Notes: a model not told the origin generated them from the sequence alone. DNA of 64,000 nt from JARRKU01 sp963675565 (GCA_963675565.2 CAXXYD010000002.1:868001-932000), one strand, 5' to 3'; positions 36,915-46,185 are shown, counted from the stretch's first letter. Numbers and translations: made by a program.

Positions 36915-37183
36915 CAAAACCGCTCGCGGGCAATTGATTCTTGCCTCCCGCCATGCTAAAGGATACAACAATCACCATGCGCCGGGTTCCAAATGCCACC
37001 GCCGGTGACAAAAAGCACAGATCCATCCTTTCCTGCCAAGTTGGCCTAGCCGCCGAAGCAAAACGAAACTGACGGTCTTGAAATGAAAAAATGCACCATG
37101 GCTGCGCACGCCCGTCCGTTCTGGATAAAATCGATCCGGATCGACGTGAACATCTGAATTGCTGAAATCAAAAGGAGGAAAAA

Positions 37184-38179
37184 ATGAATGGCCTGCTCTT
37201 TATCGACGATGAAGAAGGGGTTCGGCGCTCTTTGAAACGCGCTTTTAAAAACGAACCGTATGCCACGTTTACTGCCGACAATGGCCGTGAAGGCATCGGC
37301 CTTGTGGATGCCCGACGAAATGAAATCACCACGGTGATTTCCGATTATCGAATGCCGGGGCTTGACGGATTGGAAACCCTGGGCACCATCGGGGCCATCA
37401 ACCCGAACATTACGCGCATCCTTCTTACAGGCTATGCCACGATGGAGGCAGCGATCAGCGCCACCAACTCAGGCATCGACGGCTTTTTGACCAAACCGTT
37501 TGACAATGTTGAGTTGCGGGCCAAAATCCATGATATCTGGGTCCGCAAATACCTAAAGCAATTTGTGTCCGAACAAATCTACGCCGAAATCACCAAATCC
37601 CCGACCGCCCTCAAACCACGGTTTCACAATGTCACGGTTCTTTTTTCCGACATCCGCAATTTCACCCGGATGGCCCAGTACATCACTCCGGAAGCGCTGG
37701 TTGACTTTCTCAACAATCAATACTTCACACCCATGGGAGAAATCGTCTACGAACACAGCGGAACGATGGACAAGCACATCGGCGACAGCATGATGGTGGT
37801 GTTCGGAAGCCCGCTCAAAGGCCACGACGATGCCCTGCGGGCCGTGCGCTGCGCAATGAAAATGCAGCAGAAAGCCCGCCAGATCGATGAGACGCTCAAG
37901 GACCACCCCCATCTGCGCCTGCAAACCGGCATCGGCATTGCCAGCGGCAAGGTCTTTTCCGGCATTATGGGTTCATTGCGCAAAAAAGAATTTACTTCAT
38001 TGGGAATGCCCGTCAATATCGCCGCGCGGCTGCAGGCTCTGGCCATGGGCGGCGAAATCCTCGTGAATCGGTCGACCTATGAGGGTTTACAGGACCGGGT
38101 GACGGCTGAAATACTGTCCCCCACCAAGGTTAAGGGCGTGGATGCGCCACTGCAAGTGTACCGGATAAAACTGAACTGA
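37184..38179 (+). CDS. response regulator fused to class III nucleotide cyclase
   Basis: A 331-aa protein with AAAGGAGG before the ATG. The receiver domain (1-115) has DDE at 8-10, phospho-acceptor D54 and K104. The cyclase domain (about 148-320) keeps both metal aspartates (D156 in FSDIRNFT, D201 in HIGDSMMVVFG), lysine K197 and the N278/R282 pair. The usual second base-selecting aspartate is methionine M275 ('SLGMPVNIAARL'), so nucleotide preference may be relaxed or altered. It probably turns a kinase signal into a cyclic nucleotide. No partner kinase is adjacent. Confidence 0.9.
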   Translation: MNGLLFIDDEEGVRRSLKRAFKNEPYATFTADNGREGIGLVDARRNEITTVISDYRMPGLDGLETLGTIGAINPNITRILLTGYATMEAAISATNSGIDGFLTKPFDNVELRAKIHDIWVRKYLKQFVSEQIYAEITKSPTALKPRFHNVTVLFSDIRNFTRMAQYITPEALVDFLNNQYFTPMGEIVYEHSGTMDKHIGDSMMVVFGSPLKGHDDALRAVRCAMKMQQKARQIDETLKDHPHLRLQTGIGIASGKVFSGIMGSLRKKEFTSLGMPVNIAARLQALAMGGEILVNRSTYEGLQDRVTAEILSPTKVKGVDAPLQVYRIKLN

Positions 38180-38313
38180 TGCATCAAATCCCGGCCGCTG
38201 CTCTTAAGCAAGTGCGGGCAGGGCTATGGCAGGGATAAACCATTCCGTGCCGCCGATGCAGATCCGTTCGAGGTTTCAGGCACTGCTGGGAAGCACAGTG
38301 ACCGGCAAGATGA

Positions 38314-39243
38314 TTACCTGACAGGCACCACAATATCACCCACTTGAACGGAATCTGCACCCTGGCCAGCGGCCTCGGCCTCCTGATCATCGATATCCGT
38401 AATGTGAATATCCGCGATGTGCCTGCCCGGAACAAAAAACCGTTCACCCTGCTGACCATCCAGTACACGCCGACCCTCAAATACGGCCAGGCGATCATCC
38501 CGGTGCAGCCCCGAGCGTAAGCCAGCCGGCAGTATGAAACGATCAGCGCGAATTTCAATGATGGCACTTTGCCATGGCTGATCCTCAAGGGTCTCGGTTA
38601 CAAGATCGGCCCAATCCTCGGACAGATCCACCACCACATCGTTCACTTTTTCGATATTCGCAGCTTCATCATTCTGAAATGCGTCATAATCCTGTTCACT
38701 GATCTTCAGGGTGATCTCTTTCAGCGCACCAACGATTTTGCCGGCCGTAAAAGGATCGTATAAGTCGAGCGTAACCGTCAGTGAAATAAAGTAACGCAAT
38801 TTGCGGAACCAAAAGATACCGGTTTTTCTGGAGAATACCCGAATGTCGCTGACCGCCAACATCATCAGGCCCTGATAACCGGCTTTGCGCCCTTTCATTG
38901 CCAAATCAACGGCATTGGCCCGCAACAATGGATTGGTCGCCAGTTCAGAAAGGAACGGGGGCAATTTTCCATCTACAGCGGTCACCAGTTCCAGGCTGCG
39001 GTCCTCATCGTGCAGGGAATCAATGAGCGTTTTCAAAAAAAGATCCCCCACCTCCCGCCCGATGGCGCTCTGAAACGAAGGGCCCAATACGATACCGATC
39101 TTTTTTGAAAGGCCCTTTGCCGGCGCAATAGCGGAAATGGCAAGCGGCAGTTCCTCGGAAAGCGTTTTCGATCCGCCACAACCGGACACCGATATCGAAA
39201 AGAAAGCAAGTGCGGTCAATAAAATAGAATATTTTCTGAGCAT
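38314..39243 (-). CDS. lipoprotein with FlgT-like C-terminal region
   Basis: About 309 aa from the ATG at 39243, which has AAGGA upstream. Lipobox SVSGC gives a lipid-anchored mature protein. The central part ('GIVLGPSFQSAIGREVGDLFLKTLID', 'DIRVFSRKTGIFWFRKLRYFISLTVTLDLYD' as separate blocks) looks like an outer-membrane-associated alpha/beta domain. The C-terminal 90 residues ('GLHRDDRLAVFEGRRVLDGQ', 'GRHIADIHITDID', 'VQVGDIV') have the spacing of the SH3-like C-terminal domain of the flagellar protein FlgT. Assignment is tentative; no flagellar genes are near. Confidence 0.6.
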   Translation of the reverse strand: MLRKYSILLTALAFFSISVSGCGGSKTLSEELPLAISAIAPAKGLSKKIGIVLGPSFQSAIGREVGDLFLKTLIDSLHDEDRSLELVTAVDGKLPPFLSELATNPLLRANAVDLAMKGRKAGYQGLMMLAVSDIRVFSRKTGIFWFRKLRYFISLTVTLDLYDPFTAGKIVGALKEITLKISEQDYDAFQNDEAANIEKVNDVVVDLSEDWADLVTETLEDQPWQSAIIEIRADRFILPAGLRSGLHRDDRLAVFEGRRVLDGQQGERFFVPGRHIADIHITDIDDQEAEAAGQGADSVQVGDIVVPVR

Positions 39244-39516
39244 GTGTCCTTCACCCTGATCGTCAGTGCGCAGCCAATGGTGCCCGGTCGTTGATTTGAT
39301 ATTGCATTGCCACAGGCCGGGAAAAGCCGAATTCGACCCGCCGACCTCCAAATTTAAAACCTTTTGTTAATAAAGGATTTCCGGAGGGGTGTCAATTGAA
39401 GGATCATGTGAGCAACTCTGGGGAAAAAACGTCGGCATCGCGCCGGCACGGGCTTGACTACAGCTCAATCAATTGCTAACAATCCAATATTATTATTAAT
39501 AAAAAAGAGGTTCGCA

Positions 39517-39690
39517 ATGAAGCAGGGTGCAATGGAAGAACACATTCTCAGGGCCAGCAAGGAGATCGCCGTTAAGTTCATTGAAGTCGGCAGGCTCTCA
39601 CCGGCAGCTTTTGCCGAAACCTTCAAGACCATCTATCAGGCCATCGCTGACACGGTCAGGGGCGCTTCCGGGGATGATCCGGCGGAATGA
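39517..39690 (+). CDS. small unknown protein
   Basis: A 57-aa protein starting MKQGAMEEHILRASKEIAVKF, with GAGG 7 nt before the ATG at 39517. It is a two-helix amphipathic polypeptide ('FIEVGRLSPAAFAETFKTIYQAI') with no cysteine or membrane segment. I do not recognise the family. Its reading frame and ribosome site support a real gene. It converges on the unknown gene 39719-40540. Confidence 0.6.
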   Translation: MKQGAMEEHILRASKEIAVKFIEVGRLSPAAFAETFKTIYQAIADTVRGASGDDPAE

Positions 39691-39718
39691 CAGGTTGAGG
39701 TTGAAACGATAAACCGCT

Positions 39719-40540
39719 TTATTCCTCCATGTTATCGGCAGCAACCGTTAGGGTGCTACTCTTATGGGCGGATGTTTTGGTTTCACCCACAGCCGCCCTG
39801 AAAAGATCACGGACATGATCCATGATCCCGGCACCCATGGGGCCCAAACGGCGTGCGCGACGCCGGTGGGATCTAAACAGGTGGTCCGTCATCCTTAAAA
39901 TGGGTTCCCTTGAAGCAGGCGTCGAAACAACCTCACGGGCCATATTTCGAGCTAACGAACGGGCTTCCGCCGCCAGCGGCATTGCCGGTGCTGCCGTCTC
40001 GGCGACCTGACCCGATGCGGATTGACCAAACTGATTGTATGTCGCACTGGACTGCGTCTGCTGGGCGACAACCACCTGGCGCTCGTATGACATTTCCAGC
40101 TCCAGGCTGTCGATGGTCTCCAGGCCGCCCAACTTTTCCGCTTTGGACAGCATCGGCTCCATTTTACCCTGAACGAAATCGTTCATCATTTGATTGATGG
40201 CCTTGATGACCTTGCGGATCTCACGGCGCTCCTGACGATTCAAGTCACCTTCCACAGTCAACGCCATGTCACGCTCGTATTGACCGGCGCTCAACTCCGA
40301 CCATTGGGCGGAAATTCCGTCTCCATCAACTTGGACTTCGCCATAAGCCGCGTATAGTGCAAAGGCTTTTGCATCTATGGAGAGGGTCACCTTGTCCCCC
40401 TCTTCCGTCACCAGATCCAGATCGATTGAACGGCTGCTGGTCACAGCGGCCAGTTGGGTCCGGGCAGCCTGCTGTACAGATTCCTGAATCATCGCATCCT
40501 GACAAGTACACGACGGCACAATAGTGTTCATTGTTTCCAT
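39719..40540 (-). CDS. unknown protein, possibly DUF5610-like
   Basis: A 273-aa protein with AGGA 8-9 nt before the ATG. The middle part ('IDLDLVTEEGDKVTLSIDAKAF', 'NRQERREIRKVIKAINQMMNDF', 'AEKLGGLETIDSLELEMSYERQVVV') resembles a conserved domain I associate with uncharacterised DUF5610-like proteins that detect or tolerate metals or surfactant-like stress, but I cannot confirm it. It begins with a CTC-motif stretch (CTCQD) and ends in a flexible, alanine- and arginine-rich tail. No signal peptide is seen. Confidence 0.55.
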   Translation of the reverse strand: METMNTIVPSCTCQDAMIQESVQQAARTQLAAVTSSRSIDLDLVTEEGDKVTLSIDAKAFALYAAYGEVQVDGDGISAQWSELSAGQYERDMALTVEGDLNRQERREIRKVIKAINQMMNDFVQGKMEPMLSKAEKLGGLETIDSLELEMSYERQVVVAQQTQSSATYNQFGQSASGQVAETAAPAMPLAAEARSLARNMAREVVSTPASREPILRMTDHLFRSHRRRARRLGPMGAGIMDHVRDLFRAAVGETKTSAHKSSTLTVAADNMEE

Positions 40541-40910
40541 AATGGTATCCTTTCATTGGCCCTTTTTCCAAGCCATTCGGTCATGCTTCAAAATACCCCT
40601 GCTGCACATGTATGGCCTGCTGCAACGATATGAATAATGGCTGATTCTTTTATCGGCCCCACAGAAGGTAGACTTTAGGCGCCTACGACAAAACGGGAAC
40701 CGGGAAATTGAGCTAACTCACTCAGATGCCGGCAATTACCCTGGAATAGCCAATGAGAATCGTTCCGTCCGCCAAAAAACGTTGAAAAGCTGACGCCGCT
40801 CATGTAGAAAGGTTAACTTGGCCCTTGCCGAAACTTTTCAAAGGCATGAGGCCGAAATTAATTAAAAATTCCAAATATATAGATAAAAAACAATATAAAG
40901 GAGGCTGGAC
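40541..40910. other. divergent gap before the CBS/SLC13 cluster
   Basis: 370 bases that must hold promoters for the unknown minus-strand gene and the CBS gene. The last 60 bases are very AT-rich, and AAAGGAGG stands before the GTG start at 40911. I found no clear -35/-10 pair and no sigma-54 motif. Confidence 0.35.
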
Positions 40911-41465
40911 GTGAAAACGAAGCTGGTTAAAGACCTGATGGTACCGTTGTCCGAATATGCAACGGTATCTCAAGACGCCACACTGAGTGAAGCGGTTGTG
41001 GCGTTGAAACAAGCCCAGGACAATTACGATCAGAGTAAATACCGCCATCGGGCAATCCTCATTTATAACGACAGCAACCGGATTGTCGGCAAAGTCAACT
41101 TCCAGTCTGTTCTCAGGGCGCTGGAGCCAAAATACGACGAAATGCTTTCAGATGCAGCGCCGTCCCACCTTGGCTTTACGAGAGGGTTCCAGAAAAGCAT
41201 CATTGATCAATTCAAACTGTGGCAGGACCCCCTGGGCAGCGTTTGTGAAAAAGCAGCCAAGATGAAAGTCAAAACATTCATGACCACTCCCAAGCCCGAA
41301 GAGAAGATCGCGGCCAGTACAACCCTGGATGAGGCCATTCACTACCTGGTCATGGGGCACCACCAGTCACTGCTGGTGACCGAGGGCAAAGCCGTTGTGG
41401 GCGTCCTGAGACTGACCGATGTGTATCAATTCGTAGCCGAAGTTATCCTGGCCTGCGAAACTTAA
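40911..41465 (+). CDS. CBS-domain pair protein, first paralogue
   Basis: A 184-aa cytoplasmic protein starting at GTG after AAAGGAGG. CBS motif 1 is at about 5-75 ('LVKDLMVPLSEYATVSQDATLSEAVVALKQ' in family blocks, 'HRAILIYNDSNRIVGKVNFQSVLRAL'), a linker of about 45 residues follows, and CBS motif 2 is at about 120-180 ('VKTFMTTPKPEEKIAASTTLDEAI', 'GVLRLTDVYQFV'). CBS pairs usually bind adenine nucleotides and gate transporters or enzymes. A second copy lies at 43189, with the SLC13 transporter between them. Confidence 0.9.
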   Translation: MKTKLVKDLMVPLSEYATVSQDATLSEAVVALKQAQDNYDQSKYRHRAILIYNDSNRIVGKVNFQSVLRALEPKYDEMLSDAAPSHLGFTRGFQKSIIDQFKLWQDPLGSVCEKAAKMKVKTFMTTPKPEEKIAASTTLDEAIHYLVMGHHQSLLVTEGKAVVGVLRLTDVYQFVAEVILACET

Positions 41466-41541
41466 GGCTGCACCATGGCCCGAACCGGCATATTTTAGAA
41501 ACGATACATGCCATGGAATTCTTTTACCAAGGAGATACTAT

Positions 41542-43029
41542 ATGACTAGCGACTCAGCAGCTGTTTTCGCAAACAGCTTCGACTGGAAAAAATATATGTT
41601 TATGGGCATCGGCCTGCTTGTGTTCATTCTGGTCTACTACTCACCGCCATGGCCGGATGCCATCGATCCTGAAGGAAAAGGCTTTGCCTTGTCTATGGAA
41701 GGCAAGGGTGCGCTGGCGGTATTTTTGCTGGCAGCCACCTGGTGGGTGTTCGAGGTAGTCCCCATCGGCGTGACAAGCCTCACTATCGGCGTGCTCCAAG
41801 TGCTATTCTTTATCCGCCCGGCCAAAGACGCCTTCAAGGATTTCATGGACCCCAGCGTGCTTTTTATCTTCGGCTCCATCGTGGTGGGCCTGGTATTTAC
41901 CAAAACCGGGCTGACCCGTCGCATCGCTTATAAAATGCTGGGCATCGTGGGTGAAAAAACCAGCATGATCTATCTGGGATGCTTTGTCCTCACTGCCGCC
42001 TTGACTCACATCATGGCCCATACGGCGGTAGCCGCCACCATCTATCCGCTGCTGGTGGCCATTTACGCCATGTACGGCGAAGGCAACAAACCCACCAAGT
42101 TCGGCAAAGGCCTCTTTATCGGCATGGCCTATATCGCCGGTGCCGGCTCCATTGTCACCCTGCTGGGCGCTGCCCGCGGGGCCGTAGCCCTGGGCTTTTT
42201 CAACGAAGTCGCCGGGAAAAACATTGGATTTTTTGAGCTTTCCTACTATATGGCACCCATCGGCTGGCTGATGACCTTCATGCTGTGGGCTTTTTTCATG
42301 GTAGCCCTGAAACCGGAGAAAAAAACCATTCCCGGCCTGAAGGAAAAAGCCAAAAGACTGAGTGCGGAAATGGGACGCATATCCAAAAATGAAGTGATCG
42401 CCGCAGTGATTGTGGTCGCGGCCATTCTGGTGTTGGGCATTTCGGCCGTAATGAAATCTGCCATGCCCGGATTTGTCCCGCCCCACAAAACCGCGGTACT
42501 GCTGACCTCCACCATTCTCTTTTTTGCCACCGGACTGCTTGACATCAATGATCTGGAAGAGATCCCCTGGAATATCATCCTGCTCTTCGCCGGTGCCATG
42601 AGTATCGGATTTTGCCTCTGGCAAACCGGGGCGGCCAAATGGATGGCCGTAAACTGGCTGACCATGTTCAAAGAATCCACTGGTTTCGTTTTCGTGATGA
42701 GCATCGCTTTCTTCGTTATGATAATGACCAACTTCATCATGAATGTGGCCGCCATCGCCATCTCCCTGCCGGTGGCCCTGGTCATCGCTCCCTACCTGGG
42801 CGTGGCCGGCGAGGTCATCCTGTTCGCCTCCCTGGTGGTGGCCGGCATGCCCTTCCTCTTGCTGGTGGGCGCCGCCCCCAATGCCATCGCCTATGATTCC
42901 AAGCAGTTCACCACAGGCGAATTTTTCATGTATGGTGTTCCGGCCAGCATCATTCTGATGCTGGTCACCGCCTTTGCGATCAAAGTGCTCTGGCCCATCA
43001 TGGGCATGCCCATTACGACGGGGGGGTGA
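41542..43029 (+). CDS. SLC13/DASS-family anion transporter
   Basis: A 495-aa membrane protein with AAGGAG before the ATG and about 11-12 hydrophobic segments. Family landmarks: 'LLAATWWVFEVVPIGVTSLTIGVLQ', 'FTKTGLTRRIAYKMLGIVG', 'AHTAVAATIYPLLVAIY', and late 'NFIMNVAAIAISLPVALVIAP' with a helical break typical of the substrate site. SLC13/DASS proteins cotransport dicarboxylates, citrate or sulfate with sodium. The substrate is not readable here, though sulfate or C4-dicarboxylate would suit a sulfate reducer. Confidence 0.9.
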   Translation: MTSDSAAVFANSFDWKKYMFMGIGLLVFILVYYSPPWPDAIDPEGKGFALSMEGKGALAVFLLAATWWVFEVVPIGVTSLTIGVLQVLFFIRPAKDAFKDFMDPSVLFIFGSIVVGLVFTKTGLTRRIAYKMLGIVGEKTSMIYLGCFVLTAALTHIMAHTAVAATIYPLLVAIYAMYGEGNKPTKFGKGLFIGMAYIAGAGSIVTLLGAARGAVALGFFNEVAGKNIGFFELSYYMAPIGWLMTFMLWAFFMVALKPEKKTIPGLKEKAKRLSAEMGRISKNEVIAAVIVVAAILVLGISAVMKSAMPGFVPPHKTAVLLTSTILFFATGLLDINDLEEIPWNIILLFAGAMSIGFCLWQTGAAKWMAVNWLTMFKESTGFVFVMSIAFFVMIMTNFIMNVAAIAISLPVALVIAPYLGVAGEVILFASLVVAGMPFLLLVGAAPNAIAYDSKQFTTGEFFMYGVPASIILMLVTAFAIKVLWPIMGMPITTGG

Positions 43030-43055
43030 TCGACAGGCAGGAACCCGCGATACCC

Positions 43056-43090
43056 GGCAGCCCTGACGCGCATCCTGCGACGGGGCTGCC
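43056..43090. other. hairpin between transporter and second CBS gene
   Basis: GGCAGCCC (43056-43063) pairs perfectly with GGGCTGCC (43083-43090). A run of A rather than T follows on the plus strand, so it is not a plus-strand terminator; it may tune mRNA stability between the genes. Confidence 0.4.
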
Positions 43091-43188
43091 AAAAAAATCA
43101 CATGCCACTGGCTGGTTTTTTTTGAATACGGAACAAACGCTCGACGCTGCTTATTCAGGGTGGATTGAACCAATTCGGGAGGACGCTC

Positions 43189-43743
43189 GTGGATAACTAT
43201 CTGGTGAAAGACTTGATGGTGCCGCTCTCAGAGTACGCCACCGTCCAGGAGGGCAGCACTTTGTACGAAGCGGTGTTGGCGCTGGAAAAAGCCCAGGAAG
43301 AATTCGACCACACCAAATACCGGCACCGTGGCGTGTTAATTCTAGACAAAAACAAACGTGTGATCGGCAAGTGGAGCCACCTGGACGCCTTGAAGGCCCT
43401 TGAGCCCAAGCCAGATGATGACAACGGGATCAAAGGCCTGTCACAGTTTGGATTCAGTTCCCGCTTTATCAGTGGCCTGCGCAAGCGGCAACGGCTCAAA
43501 GCCGCTCCTCTGCAGGATTTATGCTCCACAACCCTTGATATGAAAGTTGAAGACTTCATGCAGGCGACGGTCGAAGAACAGTATATCGACCATGAGGCCT
43601 CTCTGGATATTGCCATTCACCAACTGGTCCTAGGAAACTATTTGTCGCTGCTGGTTACCAAAACCGGCAACGTTATCGGCATTCTGCGCCTGGCAGACGT
43701 ATTTGCAGCCGTATACCATACGATGAAAGAATGCTCAGTGTAG
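43189..43743 (+). CDS. CBS-domain pair protein, second paralogue
   Basis: A 184-aa protein from the GTG at 43189, which has GGAGG 6 nt upstream; a TTG at 43165 is less likely. It is clearly a paralogue of the protein at 40911: 'LVKDLMVPLSEYAT', 'KYRHRGVLIL', a mid linker with 'LSQFGFSSRF', and 'IGILRLADVFAAVYHTM'. Sequences have drifted in the linker and second CBS motif. Two such proteins flanking a transporter suggest two ligands or a heteromeric sensor. Confidence 0.9.
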   Translation: MDNYLVKDLMVPLSEYATVQEGSTLYEAVLALEKAQEEFDHTKYRHRGVLILDKNKRVIGKWSHLDALKALEPKPDDDNGIKGLSQFGFSSRFISGLRKRQRLKAAPLQDLCSTTLDMKVEDFMQATVEEQYIDHEASLDIAIHQLVLGNYLSLLVTKTGNVIGILRLADVFAAVYHTMKECSV

Positions 43744-43755
43744 CGAGGATCATTT

Positions 43756-45177
43756 ATGAAAGCCATAGGAAAACTCTTCGACAGAATTGTTCAGCGGGTC
43801 AACATCAACTTGAGAGAACTGGCCTATGATGTGAATCCTTTTATCAAGGGCCTCATTCCGTTCAGGCAATTTGTTAAATTTTATGCTTTTTACGGCATTT
43901 CACCCAATCATCCCCTGGACCTTCAATTCAGACACTCGAACCTGGCGGGCAGCTATTTTCTGGGGAAGTGTCGCGTAACCAATTCGATCCTTTATAAAAG
44001 CGACATTCGCGGCGACGAACTCAAAAAAGAGGGGGATATCTTCCGATACCCGAATTTTGAAATCCCCGTGTCCAAAGATGAGCGCATCGATATTGAAGAC
44101 AGCATTTTGATTAAGACACTGGTACACAACTTTTCGCACGATCCGGAAACACTGGAAAAATTCTTTATCACCAACACGGTATCCTTCCATTATGCCAATA
44201 TCCACGGTTCCCCAACCGATGGCAGCTTCCTGGGCCCCCTTGCCACCGTGGACCTGACCACCATGAGCGACTGTGTCATCGGTGCTTTTTCCTACATCCA
44301 GGCAGGAGAAATCAGCCATCTGGATATCGCACCGGGTACCGTGTGGGTTCGAAGTCCTGGCAATTTCAACTTTCTTTACCGGTATCCCCAGGACAAACTA
44401 AACCAGTATATCTATTTCGCCCAGGGCCATCCCCCCCAGGGTTTTCTCATCGACTTTGTCGAGGACCGAAAGGAGTCCTTTCAGCCTGTCTTTGACGCAG
44501 TGAATATCGAACCATCGGTCAGTATCCCCCAAAGCGCCTCCCTGGATCGTTTCGCCGTCATCAAGCCCAAAACGCATATAAGCGATAATGTTCTGGTGGC
44601 CCAGCGCGCATTCCTGCAAAACGCGTGGCTCGGAAAAGGCGCCAACGCTCAGGAAAACTGTTACATCATCAACTCACGGCTGGAGGGTTTCAATGTAACG
44701 GCCCACGGTGCCAAAATCATCGAGGCTGATCTGGGTCAGAATGTGTTTGTGGGATTCAACAGTTTCCTGAGGGGAAAACCCGATTGCCGGCTGTCCATCG
44801 GCAAGGGCAACATCATCATGCCGCATACCATTATCGACATCAAAGAGCCTTTGTCCGTACCGGACGGCCACCTGGTCTGGGGGCTGATCAACAATGCGGA
44901 TGATCTCAAAGCCAACAGCATCCCGATAGAAGCTTTCGCCAAAATCAAAGGCGCCAAAAAACAGGAAAATATGTTTTTCGAGGGCGACGGCGCGATTTTT
45001 ACCGCAGCGTTCCAGAACAGAATTCACCACATCCTGGAGACCAACGGCGCCTTTTTCAACGGGAACAATAAAAGGGGACACGCTCAGAAAAACCAGAATA
45101 TTTCTTTCAACACTATCCAACCCTACCCGGAAGGCGAACAGGTCGGAGTTTACCCTACCATCATCATCCGCCCATAA
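43756..45177 (+). CDS. left-handed beta-helix (hexapeptide-repeat) protein
   Basis: A 473-aa protein starting 12 nt after the second CBS stop. Hexapeptide-type periodicity occurs in the central and later parts ('DNVLVAQRAFLQNAWLGKGANAQENCYIINSRLEG' in repeated short turns, 'GQNVFVGFNSFLRG', 'GKGNIIMPHTIID'), as in acyltransferase and sugar-nucleotide transferase families, but no catalytic histidine-containing motif is obvious. The first 120 residues are not repeat-like. It belongs to the CBS/SLC13 operon by position. It could modify or bind a carbohydrate or acyl group; function is unknown. Confidence 0.72.
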   Translation: MKAIGKLFDRIVQRVNINLRELAYDVNPFIKGLIPFRQFVKFYAFYGISPNHPLDLQFRHSNLAGSYFLGKCRVTNSILYKSDIRGDELKKEGDIFRYPNFEIPVSKDERIDIEDSILIKTLVHNFSHDPETLEKFFITNTVSFHYANIHGSPTDGSFLGPLATVDLTTMSDCVIGAFSYIQAGEISHLDIAPGTVWVRSPGNFNFLYRYPQDKLNQYIYFAQGHPPQGFLIDFVEDRKESFQPVFDAVNIEPSVSIPQSASLDRFAVIKPKTHISDNVLVAQRAFLQNAWLGKGANAQENCYIINSRLEGFNVTAHGAKIIEADLGQNVFVGFNSFLRGKPDCRLSIGKGNIIMPHTIIDIKEPLSVPDGHLVWGLINNADDLKANSIPIEAFAKIKGAKKQENMFFEGDGAIFTAAFQNRIHHILETNGAFFNGNNKRGHAQKNQNISFNTIQPYPEGEQVGVYPTIIIRP

Positions 45178-45207
45178 CGCGCTCAAAGCCAGTCCAAATC
45201 CATCCAC

Positions 45208-45253
45208 AACAGCCGCTCTACCGCGAACATCCGGCAGAGCGGCTGTTTTTTTA
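45208..45253 (+). terminator. intrinsic terminator after the beta-helix gene
   Basis: A perfect 11-bp stem (AACAGCCGCTC, 45208-45218; complement 45237-45247) followed by TTTTT. It ends the CBS/SLC13/beta-helix transcript, 30 nt after the stop. Confidence 0.88.
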
Positions 45254-45421
45254 GCCCCAATACCCCATGACATGGCTTCGTCAGGACGGCTTTTGCGTCA
45301 CATCAGCAAAAAGGCCGTGGCACACCGGATCGGTATGTTCCGGCAACGCATTCAAACGCCTTCGTTGAACAGGGACATATACATCCACCCCATTTCGGGT
45401 TATGGCAGCGTCATTTTATTG

Positions 45422-45464
45422 TTGACATTAATCCGAAAATCGAATCAATTAAACGGTTCGATTT
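45422..45464 (+). promoter_or_regulatory. promoter with overlapping inverted repeat before the HTH-EIIA gene
   Basis: TTGACA (45422-45427) is followed after 17 nt by TCAATT. Overlapping this is an 8+8 bp perfect inverted repeat AAATCGAA/TTCGATTT (45437-45444 and 45457-45464, 12 nt apart), which surrounds the -10. It lies 28 bp before the HTH-EIIA start and is a good candidate for autoregulation. Confidence 0.5.
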
Positions 45465-45491
45465 GATAAATGGAATTTTGAGATAAATATC

Positions 45492-46166
45492 ATGCTGACC
45501 ATTGAAGAAGTGGCCCGCCGGCTCAACATGCCCGTAGAAACGGTTCATCGCTGGATCCGGCAGGGAAAAATCCCCATGCAGGAGAACCGCGGCAAATACG
45601 CCATACGGGCGGAAATGCTTGAGCGGTGGGCCAAAATCCACAAACTTGAAATTGGAAACCGGCTTCCTTCCCGCAATGCGAAGCCCACTGGCGAACAGTC
45701 TTTTGACGGTATTTTACCGGCCATGCAGCGCGGCGGCCTGTTTTACGATATCGAAGGAAATGACCGCCAAGACGTTTTGCAGGCAGCCGTGGAGGCAATC
45801 CCCGGCATCGATCCTTCCGACAGAAGCCGTGTCCTGGAGAGCCTGATCGAAAGAGAACAGCTTGCATCCACGGGAATCGGAAACGGCATCGCCCTGCCCC
45901 ACCCGCGTTCAAATCCGGGTATTACCCTGGAAATGCCCCAAATCACCACCTGTTTTCTTGCCCGTGCCGTTGATTTTGAAGCTATTGACGCCCGGCCGGT
46001 CTCCACATTGATGGTGTTGCTCAGCAACTCCACCAAGCAGCATCTGGCCATGCTCTCCAAGCTTTCCTACTATCTCAGGGATGCCGCTTTTCGACGCTGT
46101 CTTGTCGACAAATCGGATCCGACGTCCATCTTCAATCAAATCAAGGCAATGGAATCAAAAGGATAA
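45492..46166 (+). CDS. HTH protein fused to PTS EIIA-like domain
   Basis: A 224-aa protein. Residues 1-50 are an excisionase/MerR-type helix-turn-helix ('MLTIEEVARRLNMPVETVHRWIRQGKIP'). Residues about 70-215 are an EIIA(Ntr/Fru)-type domain with the phospho-accepting histidine in 'GNGIALPHPRS'. EIIA(Ntr) proteins are phosphorylated by the PTS phosphorelay and regulate potassium, nitrogen or transport. No EI or HPr gene is in the window. It starts an operon with the CLC and USP genes, separated by 19 nt from CLC, so it may control anion balance. Confidence 0.88.
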   Translation: MLTIEEVARRLNMPVETVHRWIRQGKIPMQENRGKYAIRAEMLERWAKIHKLEIGNRLPSRNAKPTGEQSFDGILPAMQRGGLFYDIEGNDRQDVLQAAVEAIPGIDPSDRSRVLESLIEREQLASTGIGNGIALPHPRSNPGITLEMPQITTCFLARAVDFEAIDARPVSTLMVLLSNSTKQHLAMLSKLSYYLRDAAFRRCLVDKSDPTSIFNQIKAMESKG

Positions 46167-46185
46167 TACCGCAGGGGATACGCCG

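Noticed and set aside
36435..36971. Minus-strand 178-codon frame over the dusB fragment
   Set aside because: It is also open opposite the intact dusB and simply reflects that gene's codon pattern.
43056..43090. Intrinsic terminator after the SLC13 gene
   Set aside because: The stem is followed by A rather than T residues on the coding strand, and the operon continues.
41803..43173. A 456-codon minus-strand open frame opposite the SLC13 transporter
   Set aside because: Histidine- and glycine-rich shadow of a transporter with good membrane segments on the plus strand.
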